Positions 28,348 to 36,839 of a stretch of DNA of 64,000 nucleotides are shown here, one piece after another; position 1 is the stretch's first letter, and each line of letters begins with the position of its first letter. The notes under the pieces were generated by a model. It did no database searches. It worked only from the letters and a program-made list of their open reading frames with translations, and was not told where the DNA came from. The stretch covers positions 59,827 to 123,826 of the forward strand of contig JAIYDW010000015.1 in assembly GCA_027487315.1 (NCBI GenBank). Direction: 5' to 3'. Both the position numbers and the translations under genes were made by a program. The DNA comes from Verrucomicrobiaceae bacterium (lineage in GTDB: Bacteria > Verrucomicrobiota > Verrucomicrobiia > Verrucomicrobiales > Verrucomicrobiaceae).

Positions 28348-29097
28348 ATGAAACGCCTCCTTCTCATCCAAAACGACACTGCTGGAACCGGTAAGACCAC
28401 CCTCACCCACTGCCTCGCCCGCTACCTCCGCCACCACGGTGCCAACCACCAAATCCTCAACCTCGTCGCCGAAAAAGACCCTCTCGCCGACGACCTCACC
28501 CTCGAAGCCGACTCCCTCTCAGGCGCTCGCTTCCTCAGCCACCTCGACGACTCCAACATCACCGTCCTCGAAATCGAAACCGGCCTCGGCGAGTTCTTCG
28601 GCAACTTCTACCAGCACAACGACCTCGAAAACGTCCTCTCCGAAGCCGGCATCCAGCTCTCCGTCGTCCTGCCAGTGACCGCCGAGTCCGACACCTTCGA
28701 CTCCGTCATCCGCGCCGCCGAAGTCTACTCCGACACCGCCGAATACACCATCGCCCACCTCATCACCGGCAGCTACGACGATGACGACAGCACCTGGGAC
28801 CGCAGCTACGCCGCCCGCGTCATGGACATGTTCGAAGCCGTCGAACTCTACCTCCCAGAAATCGGCTTCCAGCTCGAAATGGACCTCCGCGCCCACCACG
28901 TCGAGCTCCCGGAAGCCCTTGCCGAACCTGAAGCCGACGAAATCTTCGGACGCGACTTCACCCAGTGGCTCACCCGCTCAAACAGCCAAATCGACGGCGC
29001 CCGCCAATACCTCTTCGGCGACGCTTTCATCCCCACCGCCTCACCCGCGACCGCCAAATCCGCCCGCAAAAACACCCGTCGCAAAGCCAGCTTCTAA
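28348..29097 (+). CDS. ParA/MinD-like P-loop ATPase, orphan
   Basis: A protein of 249 residues if started at 28348 (MKRLLLIQND), or 259 from 28318. The P-loop DTAGTGKTTLTHCLARYL (10-27) opens a SIMIBI-type fold like that of ParA, MinD or conjugation-linked TraL/StbB proteins, but the signature lysine that precedes the loop in ParA (KGG) is absent. VLEIETGLGEFF (about 76-87) may be the Walker B or switch region. The acidic middle and basic C-terminus (SARKNTRRKASF) could contact nucleic acid. No ParB or plasmid gene is adjacent, so function is unknown. Confidence 0.6.
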   Translation: MKRLLLIQNDTAGTGKTTLTHCLARYLRHHGANHQILNLVAEKDPLADDLTLEADSLSGARFLSHLDDSNITVLEIETGLGEFFGNFYQHNDLENVLSEAGIQLSVVLPVTAESDTFDSVIRAAEVYSDTAEYTIAHLITGSYDDDDSTWDRSYAARVMDMFEAVELYLPEIGFQLEMDLRAHHVELPEALAEPEADEIFGRDFTQWLTRSNSQIDGARQYLFGDAFIPTASPATAKSARKNTRRKASF

Positions 29098-29126
29098 TTC
29101 CCTCCCTGAAAGCTTGGTTGCTTCAC

Positions 29127-29160
29127 CACAGGCGTCCACCGGAAACGGTCGGCGCCTGTT
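29127..29160. terminator. possible bidirectional terminator hairpin
   Basis: ACAGGCG tccaccg and cggtcggCGCCTGT form an imperfect stem around GAAA between two convergent genes (28348+ and 29181-). Its sequence resembles the hairpin at 18757. No long T-run follows on either strand, so strength is uncertain. Confidence 0.45.
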
Positions 29161-29180
29161 GTGCGTTCACCCCCTAAATC

Positions 29181-30944
29181 TCATTCAAAAAGATCCGGGT
29201 ACCGACTCTCCGCCACCCCCAAACTCATCCCCCGAATCGCCGCCGGATCCGTCAAATCCCGCACGGACTCCCACAACTCACGGCACTCCGCCGCACCCAG
29301 CCGCCTCACCGCCGCCTTCACCCGCGCCACCTGATTCGAAGACACACTCAACTCCCGCAGCCCCATCCCCAACAGCAGCGGCGTCAACCCAATGTCCGCC
29401 GCCATCTCCCCGCACATCCCCACCCGAATCACCCCCCCATACCCCGCCTGCACCGTCAACTCAATCAGCCTCAACACCGCCGGATGCGTCGTCTGGTAAA
29501 GATCCGCCACCCGGTCGTTCAACCGATCCACCGCCAGCGTGTACTGCACCAAATCGTTCGTCCCCAGACTCAGAAAATCCACATGCTTCGCCAGCGCGCC
29601 CGCGATCAACGCCGCCCCGGGCACCTCAATCATAGCCCCCACCAGCAACTCCGCCGGCGCCGCAATCTTCTCCGCATCCAGCTCCGCCGCGCACTCCTGC
29701 AGCAACGCCTTCGCTGCCACCACCTCTTCCACCGTCGTCACCATCGGAAACATGATCCCCACCCGGCTCCAAGCCCCAGCCCTCAGCAGCGCCCGCAGTT
29801 GCCGCTTAAACAAATCCGTCCGCCCCAAACTCAATCGAATCCCCCGCCAACCCAGAAACGGATTCGGCTCAGGATTCAAACTGTACCCCTCCTCCACCTT
29901 GTCCCCACCCAAATCCAGCGTCCGGAAAATCACCAACCGCGGCGCCATCGCCACGATCACCTGGTGATACGCCGCCGCTAGCCAGTCCTCTGACGCCGTC
30001 GGATCCGCCAAATGCAAAAACTCCGTCCGGAACAGCCCCACCTCCTCAGCCCCACTGTCCTTCAACCCATCCAACTCCTCCAAAAACTCCCCGTTCACCC
30101 CCACCAGCACCGTCTCCCCGTCCAGCGTCTGCGCCGCCTCATGCCGCCGCTCATGCAGCACATCCTCCCGCTTCTCCGCCGCCGCCTCCCGCACCCGGGA
30201 CTCATTCAGCGTCGTCTCAGACGGATTCAAAATCAGCACTCCCTCATCCCCATCGATCAACACTAGGTCACCCGAATGCAGTTCGTCCGAAATGCCTGCC
30301 AACCGCACCACCGCCGGCACATTCATCGACCGCGCAATGATCGCCGCATGCGACACCGCACTCCCCGTCTCGACCGCAAACGCCAGCACCCGGCTACGAT
30401 CCAACTGCACCGTGTCAGACGGCGTCAAATCCTTCGCCACCACAATCACCGGATGATCAAACATCGGCGCTTCCAGCATCTCCCCACGCAAATGCCGCAT
30501 CACCCGGTGCGTCACATCCTTGATGTCTAAAAACCGCTCCCGCAGATACGGGTCGGACATCCGCCTCAGCGCATTGATGTTCTTCAACATCAACTGGTAG
30601 TAAGCATAGTCCACACTCAGCCACTCCACCCGCACCCGCTTCTCCACCTGCTTCAGCAGCGTCACATCATCCAAAATCAGCAAGTGCGCGTCAAAAATGT
30701 CCGCCTCAGCTTCTCCCCCATCTTCCACCATCTGCCGCTGCAACGCCTCAATCTCCCCCCGCGTCACCGCCAGCGCCTTCCGCAGCCTCTCCATCTCATG
30801 ATCCGCCTGCTCCGGCCGGATCGTCTCCGGCTCCGGCTCATCAAACTGATCCTTCAGCACATGCACCACCCCATGGGCTAGGCCGCCACTCACAGGCAGC
30901 CCAGTCCACCGCCTGGAAACCAATTCGGAAGAGTGTTCAGTCAA
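29181..30944 (-). CDS. ptsI: phosphoenolpyruvate-protein phosphotransferase (enzyme I)
   Basis: A 587-residue enzyme I that moves phosphate from PEP to HPr. The phosphorylated His199 lies in GSAVSHAAIIARSMNVPAVV. The PEP-binding TIM barrel shows LFRTEFLHL, GRTDLFKRQLRALLRA, FLSLGTNDLVQYTLAVDRLN and MCGEMAAD with its active cysteine. No GAF domain is present, so it is the sugar-type rather than the nitrogen-type enzyme. It follows ptsH on the same strand across a 290-bp repeat-filled gap. No EII permease is in the window. Confidence 0.96.
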   Translation of the reverse strand: MTEHSSELVSRRWTGLPVSGGLAHGVVHVLKDQFDEPEPETIRPEQADHEMERLRKALAVTRGEIEALQRQMVEDGGEAEADIFDAHLLILDDVTLLKQVEKRVRVEWLSVDYAYYQLMLKNINALRRMSDPYLRERFLDIKDVTHRVMRHLRGEMLEAPMFDHPVIVVAKDLTPSDTVQLDRSRVLAFAVETGSAVSHAAIIARSMNVPAVVRLAGISDELHSGDLVLIDGDEGVLILNPSETTLNESRVREAAAEKREDVLHERRHEAAQTLDGETVLVGVNGEFLEELDGLKDSGAEEVGLFRTEFLHLADPTASEDWLAAAYHQVIVAMAPRLVIFRTLDLGGDKVEEGYSLNPEPNPFLGWRGIRLSLGRTDLFKRQLRALLRAGAWSRVGIMFPMVTTVEEVVAAKALLQECAAELDAEKIAAPAELLVGAMIEVPGAALIAGALAKHVDFLSLGTNDLVQYTLAVDRLNDRVADLYQTTHPAVLRLIELTVQAGYGGVIRVGMCGEMAADIGLTPLLLGMGLRELSVSSNQVARVKAAVRRLGAAECRELWESVRDLTDPAAIRGMSLGVAESRYPDLFE

Positions 30945-31040
30945 TCACCCCCACCATCCAAAGGACAACCCCCACGTCAACCCCGCCCTTACCCCCCCTC
31001 CCTAATTCCAATACCAAACATTCTCACTCCCCCCGCAATC

Positions 31041-31220
31041 CGCAGCCGAGCGAAGCGAAGCAGACAGCCATAGGCTGCCCTCAGGGAGAGTCCGTCAGGC
31101 CTCGTCATTCCGCATTCCGCATTCCGCAGCCGAGCGGAGCGAGACAACCGGAACGCAGTGGAGATAGCCGAAGGCAAACAGCCATAGGCTGCCCGCAGGG
31201 CGAGGCCGGCCGGCCTCGTC
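31041..31220. repeat. two more copies of the cagcc...ggctg dispersed repeat
   Basis: Copies at about 31041-31100 and 31129-31220 share CAGCCGAGCG, a CAGCCATAGGCTG hairpin core, GCCCgCAGGG and GGCCTCGTC with each other, and much of this with 500-560. Between them are three TTCCGCA heptamers. They fill the ptsH-ptsI gap (30945-31234), in which no gene is seen. Confidence 0.8.
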
Positions 31221-31234
31221 AATCCGCAATCCCA

Positions 31235-31507
31235 TCACTCCGCATCCCCAAACCCGCTCACTACCAAAGCCTCCAAATCCACCATCGCCGCCTCCGCATC
31301 CGCCCCTTCCGTCGTGATCTTGATCAACTCGCCACGCCCCGCCGCCAACATCATCAACCCCATGATGCTCTTACCGTTCACCGGCTCCTCATCCTTCTCC
31401 ACCCACACATCACACTTGTACTGACTCGCCCGCTTCACAAACTGCGCCGCAGGACGGGCGTGCATGCCCATCTTGTTTTGAATCACAAACTCTTTTTGCA
31501 CAGTCAT
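31235..31507 (-). CDS. ptsH: phosphocarrier protein HPr
   Basis: A 90-residue HPr. His16 in MGMHARPAAQFV is the site phosphorylated by enzyme I, and Ser47 in NGKSIMGLMML is the regulatory site of HPr kinase. The longer upstream start (31546) would overlap hprK and add 13 non-conserved residues, so 31507 is chosen. It lies 35 bases after hprK. The Ser site and the linked kinase point to a regulatory PTS. Confidence 0.95.
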   Translation of the reverse strand: MTVQKEFVIQNKMGMHARPAAQFVKRASQYKCDVWVEKDEEPVNGKSIMGLMMLAAGRGELIKITTEGADAEAAMVDLEALVVSGFGDAE

Positions 31508-31542
31508 AGTCGAGTTAAATTTCCCCTGCCCACACGCCGCGG

Positions 31543-32517
31543 TCAACCTAATTGACCATCAGCGATCTTTTTCAACAACCTTTGATCAAAGTCCACCGCA
31601 CTGTTGTATCCAAAAGCCCGCAACTTGTAGTTCAACGCTGCCAGCTCGATCAACCCCGCCACATCCCGCCCCGGCGCCACCGGCAAATCCACCGTCGTCA
31701 CCGGCAGCCCCATCAGCGGCTCCGTCCGGTCCCCCACCCCCACCCGCTCCAGATCCTGCGTCGCCTGCCCCGTCACCAGCCGCACCACCAGATCCACCCG
31801 CTTGCTCATCCGCACCGACCCCACCCCGAACAACGCCGCCACATTCAAAATCCCCAACCCCCGAATCTCAATCATGTTCCGCGTCGTGTCCGGCGCCATC
31901 CCCACCACCTCCCGCTCCTCGATCAACCGCAGCCTCACCACATCATCCGCCACCAGACTCGCCCCCCGCTGCAGCAGCCCAATCACCGCCTCGCTCTTCC
32001 CACTCCCGCTGTCCCCCTGCACCATCACCCCGATCCCCTGCACATCCACCAAACACCCGTGAATCAAACACGTCGGCGCAAACATCCACTCCAGACGAAT
32101 CGTCGCCGCATTCAGAAACTTCATCGTCACCATGCTCGTCTGCAAAATCGAGATCCCCGCCTCGTTCGCGATCTCCACCAAATCCGGCGGGATCGACCTC
32201 CCCCTCGCCACCACCACACACGGAATGTCCTGCGAACACAACTGACTGATCCGCGTCCGCGCCAAACTCGGCTCCAACCCCTGCAAAAACGAAATCTCCG
32301 AATTCCCGATCACCTGCACCCGCTTGTACGCAAAGTAAGTGAAGAACCCATTCAACGCCAACCCTGGCCGATTCACCGAAGGCTCCATGATCCGTCGCGA
32401 CAACCCCTCATCCGAACCCACCAGACGCAGTTTCAACAACTCCTGGTTCTGGTCGAAGAAATCCTTCACCAACACCGAAGCCGGACGCTTGATCTTAACA
32501 GGAGGTCCACCAGCCAT
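31543..32517 (-). CDS. hprK: HPr kinase/phosphorylase
   Basis: A 324-residue bifunctional enzyme that phosphorylates and dephosphorylates HPr on serine. The Walker A loop GDSGSGKS is at 168-175, followed by LVADDVVRLR and the C-terminal signature RGLGILNVAALFG. The start was set at MAGGPPVKIK (32517), because the 18 upstream in-frame residues are Gly/Trp-rich translations of a G-rich spacer. The hprK, ptsH, ptsI order on one strand gives a regulatory PTS without a sugar permease nearby. Confidence 0.93.
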   Translation of the reverse strand: MAGGPPVKIKRPASVLVKDFFDQNQELLKLRLVGSDEGLSRRIMEPSVNRPGLALNGFFTYFAYKRVQVIGNSEISFLQGLEPSLARTRISQLCSQDIPCVVVARGRSIPPDLVEIANEAGISILQTSMVTMKFLNAATIRLEWMFAPTCLIHGCLVDVQGIGVMVQGDSGSGKSEAVIGLLQRGASLVADDVVRLRLIEEREVVGMAPDTTRNMIEIRGLGILNVAALFGVGSVRMSKRVDLVVRLVTGQATQDLERVGVGDRTEPLMGLPVTTVDLPVAPGRDVAGLIELAALNYKLRAFGYNSAVDFDQRLLKKIADGQLG

Positions 32518-32582
32518 AACAAAGAAACCGTCAATAACCCCACCCCCCCACCCCCGCAACCCCCAAAACAAACACAGTCCAC

Positions 32583-32600
32583 GTCACCCCTCCGCGTGAC
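32583..32600. repeat. GTCAC...GTGAC palindrome copy
   Basis: GTCACCCCTCCGCGTGAC, followed by GCCCCTCCCCC, matches the cores at 28015 and 41839. It lies between hprK and the duplicated xylA tail. Confidence 0.7.
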
Positions 32601-32614
32601 GCCCCTCCCCCACC

Positions 32615-32705
32615 TCACATAAACTCATTGATCAAATTCTCCAAAAACTCCTGCCTCCCACTCGCCAACAACGCCTCCCCATTCTCCAGCCTGCCCCCTT
32701 CCAAC
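32615..32705 (-). pseudogene. duplicated 3' end of xylA
   Basis: This ~90-bp segment is closely similar to 33690-33780, the 3' end of xylA, with roughly ten differences. On the minus strand it would encode [17 protein letters not shown] before a stop, almost the same as the xylose isomerase C-terminus (V to I). No upstream part of the gene is present. It marks one edge of an inserted 1.1-kb segment. Confidence 0.85.
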
Positions 32706-32731
32706 ACCACTCGTATCAGAAAAACTGCTTT

Positions 32732-33559
32732 TCAATCAACCACTCTCGATTGCAAAAACGGCTCCTTTCCCTCTTCAAGCAGCAGGTTGTCGAACACTAA
32801 GCCTTTCACTTTATGATCAGGTTGGCTGCCTTGGGCACCCGGAAAAAAAAGACCTCGATAGCTAACATTTACCAGCACCCACGCCCCAGTAGCGAACCTC
32901 GACTTGTTAGGGCCGTGGCCGCCCGCAGGCTCCCAAATCGGACCATAAGATCCATCTACATCCTGTAGGCACACCATCCCAAAATTTTCAACAGTTTCAG
33001 GCACACCAGAAACAACAATGCTGACTTGCCGAAAAGCCGGCACGGGCACTCCAACGACATCTCCTGATTCTGGTGTCACAATCACCTCTCCCACAAGACT
33101 CGAATGCCCAGCAAGAACTGCTTGAGCTGCCCACTTCTTGCCAGCCAACTCTCCATACCATACGGTTGCCATTCTCATCTCCGCATCCGACAGCTTCGAA
33201 AGGTTTTTCCGTAACTTCTTCTCTACACCTTCAGCCTTACCATTTGGAAATCGCCCAAAAAAAGCCCCTCGCTCATGGGAGTCCTCCAGTAGCAGACTTG
33301 CTGACACAAAAACGGGAGGCGTGTCTGGAATCTCCGGCCCCAAAGGCGACAATTGCAGCGACAGCACACCCATGACAGCCATCAATTCGGCTCCCTGTTC
33401 CAGAGCCATCCTCAGTGTCTTTCCGTCATCATCCACTTCAGGATACACAATCGCATACTGAACTTCGCCCACTTCACCATCCAGGCGTTTCGAAACGATT
33501 AACCCAGTCGCTAAAACAAACAGAACCAGCAACAAAGCAGTCTGATTCCACTTTTTCAT
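32732..33559 (-). CDS. hypothetical membrane-anchored protein
   Basis: A 275-residue protein with one N-terminal membrane segment (about 7-24, TALLLVLFVLATGLIVS). The rest is predicted to be outside the cytoplasm. No family was recognised. Visible features are an acidic stretch YPEVDDDGKT, a basic helix GKAEGVEKKLRKNLSKLSDAEMRMA, and a beta-rich C-terminal half. Codon use is less GC-rich than in adjacent genes. The gene is bracketed by two copies of the xylA 3' end, which suggests it was inserted. Confidence 0.6.
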   Translation of the reverse strand: MKKWNQTALLLVLFVLATGLIVSKRLDGEVGEVQYAIVYPEVDDDGKTLRMALEQGAELMAVMGVLSLQLSPLGPEIPDTPPVFVSASLLLEDSHERGAFFGRFPNGKAEGVEKKLRKNLSKLSDAEMRMATVWYGELAGKKWAAQAVLAGHSSLVGEVIVTPESGDVVGVPVPAFRQVSIVVSGVPETVENFGMVCLQDVDGSYGPIWEPAGGHGPNKSRFATGAWVLVNVSYRGLFFPGAQGSQPDHKVKGLVFDNLLLEEGKEPFLQSRVVD

Positions 33560-33689
33560 CGCGCCAAGGAGATCGTGCGTTCTGCTACTTCATCCCTAAT
33601 CCCGCGGACTCGTCAAAGTCAGAAGCACTTGTGGCTGTTCGCCCCTGCTCATCTGTGTTTTTTCACTTCGTTGTCGACTAGGCCATCAA

Positions 33690-35000
33690 TCACATAAACT
33701 CATTCACCAAATTCTCCAAAAACTCTTGCCTCCCACTCGCCAGCAGCGGCTCCCCATTCTCCAGCGTAAACGCCTCCAACTCCTCAAACGAAGTCGTACC
33801 CGCCTCCACCTTCGCCCCGATCCCGCTGTCAAACGTCCCATACCGCTGCGCGATGTGCGCCTCCAACCGCCCGTCATCCAAAATCGCCTGCGCAATCTTC
33901 AGCCCCCGCGCAAACGCATCCATCCCCCCGATGTGCGCATGAAACAAATCCACCGGCTCAAAACTCTCCCGCCGCACCTTCGCATCAAAATTCAGCCCCC
34001 CCGTCGTAAACCCTCCCATCTTGATCACCTCCAGCATGATCTGCGTCGTCAGATAAAGGTTCGTCGGAAACTGGTCCGTATCCCACCCGATCAACTCATC
34101 CCCCGTGTTCGCATCCACCGACCCCAGCGCCCCCGCAGCCGCCGCCACCTGCATCTCATGCCGCATCGTATGCCCCGCCAAAGTCGCGTGATTCGTCTCC
34201 AGGTTCAGCTTGAAATGCTCCATCAACCCATACTCACGCAGGAAATTCAAACACGCCGCCGCATCACTGTCATACTGGTGTGTTGAAGGCTCCCTCGGCT
34301 TCGGCTCAATGTAAAACGGCCCCTCAAATCCAATCTTCTTCTTGTGGTCCACCGCCAGATGAAGGAACCGCGCCAGGTGATCCAGCTCCCGCTTCATGTT
34401 CGTGTTCCAAAGCGTCGCATACCCCTCGCGCCCACCCCAAAAAGTATACCCCTCACCCCCCAGCCGATGCGTCACCTCCAACGCCTTCTTCACCTGCGCC
34501 GCCGCATACGCAAACACATGCGCATTCGGACTCGTCGCCGCCCCCTGACAATACCTCGGGTGCGCAAACAAACACGCCGTTCCCCACAGCAGCTTCTTCC
34601 CCGTCGCCTGCTGCGCCTTCTCCAACTCATCCGCCACCGCATCCAGATTCGCATTGCTCTCAGCCAGCGTCCGACCCTCCGGCGCCACATCCCGGTCGTG
34701 GAAACAGTAGTAGTCCACCCCCAGCTTGTCCATGAACTCAAAACACGCCCACACCCGCCGCTGCGCATTCGGAATCGAGTCCGTCCCGTCATCCCACGGC
34801 CGCTGCGCCGTCCCCATCCCAAACGGATCCGCCAGCGAGTTCCGCATCGCATGCCAATACGCCACCCCAAATCGCATGTGCTCCTTCATCGTCTTCCCAC
34901 CCACCACTTCCTCCGCGTTGTAATGCTTGAAGGACAGCGGATTGCGACTCGTTGGCCCCTCAAAGGCAATCTTCGGAATATCAGGAAATGCTTCGTTCAT
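33690..35000 (-). CDS. xylA: xylose isomerase
   Basis: A 436-residue class II xylose isomerase converting D-xylose to D-xylulose. His101 and Asp104 in [12 protein letters not shown] are the catalytic pair. The metal-binding segments [27 protein letters not shown] and the [17 protein letters not shown] loop are intact. The start ATG at 35000 gives the normal N-terminus [15 protein letters not shown]. The frame remains open far upstream, but that part mirrors the plus-strand TolC gene. xylB is not in the window. Confidence 0.97.
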   Translation of the reverse strand: MNEAFPDIPKIAFEGPTSRNPLSFKHYNAEEVVGGKTMKEHMRFGVAYWHAMRNSLADPFGMGTAQRPWDDGTDSIPNAQRRVWACFEFMDKLGVDYYCFHDRDVAPEGRTLAESNANLDAVADELEKAQQATGKKLLWGTACLFAHPRYCQGAATSPNAHVFAYAAAQVKKALEVTHRLGGEGYTFWGGREGYATLWNTNMKRELDHLARFLHLAVDHKKKIGFEGPFYIEPKPREPSTHQYDSDAAACLNFLREYGLMEHFKLNLETNHATLAGHTMRHEMQVAAAAGALGSVDANTGDELIGWDTDQFPTNLYLTTQIMLEVIKMGGFTTGGLNFDAKVRRESFEPVDLFHAHIGGMDAFARGLKIAQAILDDGRLEAHIAQRYGTFDSGIGAKVEAGTTSFEELEAFTLENGEPLLASGRQEFLENLVNEFM

Positions 35001-35144
35001 GGTGCAGCCACCATTCCACCCGCATCCCCCTCCCTCGTCAAGCCCCACAGGTTCATCCCACTGAAATAAATCCCTACCGCCGCCCGTTGTCTCCGACCGC
35101 CAAAAGCACGAGGCCGACGCCTCGCGCCCGCATCTCCCCCCATC

Positions 35145-36839
35145 ATGCCCCGCCTCCCACTCAGCCCGCCAACCCATCGAGCCCTCCTCGCAGGCCTCGT
35201 CCTCGCGTTGGTCTCCGGCTGCACCGCAGGCTTCTACAAAAAAAGCGCCGACAAGGAAACCTTCCGCCTCCTGCGCGACAAATCCACCAAAGTCCCCAAC
35301 TCCGGCACCGACCTCCTCTCCATCACCCCCCCGGAACCCATCGACCTCGACAAACTCGAAAAAAGCTTCGCCTCCGAAGCCTTCCTCGGTGAACGCGCCC
35401 ACATCGAAAAGGGCGCCCGCAAAATCGATCTCGCAGACGCCCTCCGTCTCGCCGTCACCCACAACCGCGCCTACCGCGGTGAAAAAGAACTCGTCTACCT
35501 CAGCGCCCTCGACCTCACCCTCATCCGCCAGCAGTTCACCCCCATCCTCACCGGCGTCGGCACCGGCACCCTCAACAACCGCCCCATCGAGTCCAACATC
35601 AACACCTTCATCAACCAGTCCACCCTCACCACCACCGGCGCCCTCAGCCTCTCCGCCCTCCAGCGCACCGGCACCCGCCTCGCCGTCGATCTCACCTCCG
35701 ACTTCGTCAAATTCCTCACCGGCGACCTCCGCGCCATCGGCGACTCCGCCCTCGCCGTCACGGTCGCCCAGCCCCTCCTCAGAGGCGCCGGCTACCTCGC
35801 CGCCTCCGAAGTCCTCACCCAGGGCGAACGCTCCGTCCTCTACGACATCCGCACCTTCACTCAATACCGCAAATCCTTCGCCGTCGACATCGCCACCCAA
35901 TACTACCGCACCCTCCAGGCCCGCGAATCCGCCCGCAACAGCTACCTCGCCTATCAAGCCTTCATCGCCTCCGTCGAACGCGAACAACTTCTCGCCGAAA
36001 CCGGCGTCCGCCCCACCAAATCCTTCTACTTCCAGGTCCGCCAAGCCCAACTCTCTGGCCAAACCCGCTGGCTCACCGCGATTCAACTCTACGAACAAGC
36101 CCTCGACGACCTCAAAGTCCAGCTCGGCCTCCCCGTCAAAGAACCCATCCTCCTCAAATCCTCCGACCTCAGAGAGCTCGATATCATCGATCCCCCCGGC
36201 ACGCTCGACGAAGCCCTGACCACCTCCCTCGTCACCCGCCTCGACCTCTGGAACGCCCGCGACCAGGTCGAAGACGCCGCTCGCCAGGTCAAAATCGCCA
36301 CCCAAAACCTCCTCCCCCGCGTCGACGCCCTCCTCGGCTACAAAGTCAGTGGCGACGCCGCCGAGACCGACCGCCTCAAGTTCGACTCCCGCCGCGGCAA
36401 CGTCACCGCCCAACTCGACGTCGACCTCAACCTCAACCAAAAACCCAACCGCAACGACCTCCGCGCCGCCCAAATCGCCGAACAACGCGCCCGCCGCGAA
36501 CTCGAACTCGCCGAAGAAAACGTCCGCTCCAGCATCCGCCAATCCTGGCGCGAACTCGAACTCGCCCGCAACCAGGACGCCATCGCCCTCGAAGGCCTCA
36601 AAGTCAGCGAAGAACGCGTCCGCCTCGAAACCGCCCTCCTCGAGGAAGGCCAAGGCACCGCCCGCGACTTGGTCGAAGCGGAAAGAAACCTCATCGACGC
36701 CCGCAACGCCGTCATCGCCACCCGCGTCAACCACACCTTGTCCCGTCTCCAGCTCTGGAGAGACATGGGGATTCTTTTTATCCGGAAAGACGGCTCCTGG
36801 GCGAGCGTACTTGAAAAGGAGCCCCCAAAAGGATCATGA
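35145..36839 (+). CDS. TolC-family outer-membrane efflux lipoprotein
   Basis: A 564-residue outer-membrane factor. The lipobox VSGC is near residue 26. Two TolC-type halves are present: [34 protein letters not shown] starts the first, and DALLGYKV...[19 protein letters not shown] with the long [26 protein letters not shown] helix forms the second. It is longer than NodT-type channels. It is the first gene of an OMF, adaptor, ATPase, permease set and overlaps the adaptor as ATGA. Confidence 0.88.
   Translation: MPRLPLSPPTHRALLAGLVLALVSGCTAGFYKKSADKETFRLLRDKSTKVPNSGTDLLSITPPEPIDLDKLEKSFASEAFLGERAHIEKGARKIDLADALRLAVTHNRAYRGEKELVYLSALDLTLIRQQFTPILTGVGTGTLNNRPIESNINTFINQSTLTTTGALSLSALQRTGTRLAVDLTSDFVKFLTGDLRAIGDSALAVTVAQPLLRGAGYLAASEVLTQGERSVLYDIRTFTQYRKSFAVDIATQYYRTLQARESARNSYLAYQAFIASVEREQLLAETGVRPTKSFYFQVRQAQLSGQTRWLTAIQLYEQALDDLKVQLGLPVKEPILLKSSDLRELDIIDPPGTLDEALTTSLVTRLDLWNARDQVEDAARQVKIATQNLLPRVDALLGYKVSGDAAETDRLKFDSRRGNVTAQLDVDLNLNQKPNRNDLRAAQIAEQRARRELELAEENVRSSIRQSWRELELARNQDAIALEGLKVSEERVRLETALLEEGQGTARDLVEAERNLIDARNAVIATRVNHTLSRLQLWRDMGILFIRKDGSWASVLEKEPPKGS

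Noticed and set aside
35001..36734. Long minus-strand extension upstream of xylA (total open frame over 1000 codons)
   Set aside because: It lies opposite the TolC-family gene, is dominated by Gly/Glu/Val/Ala low complexity, and xylA has a canonical start at 35000.
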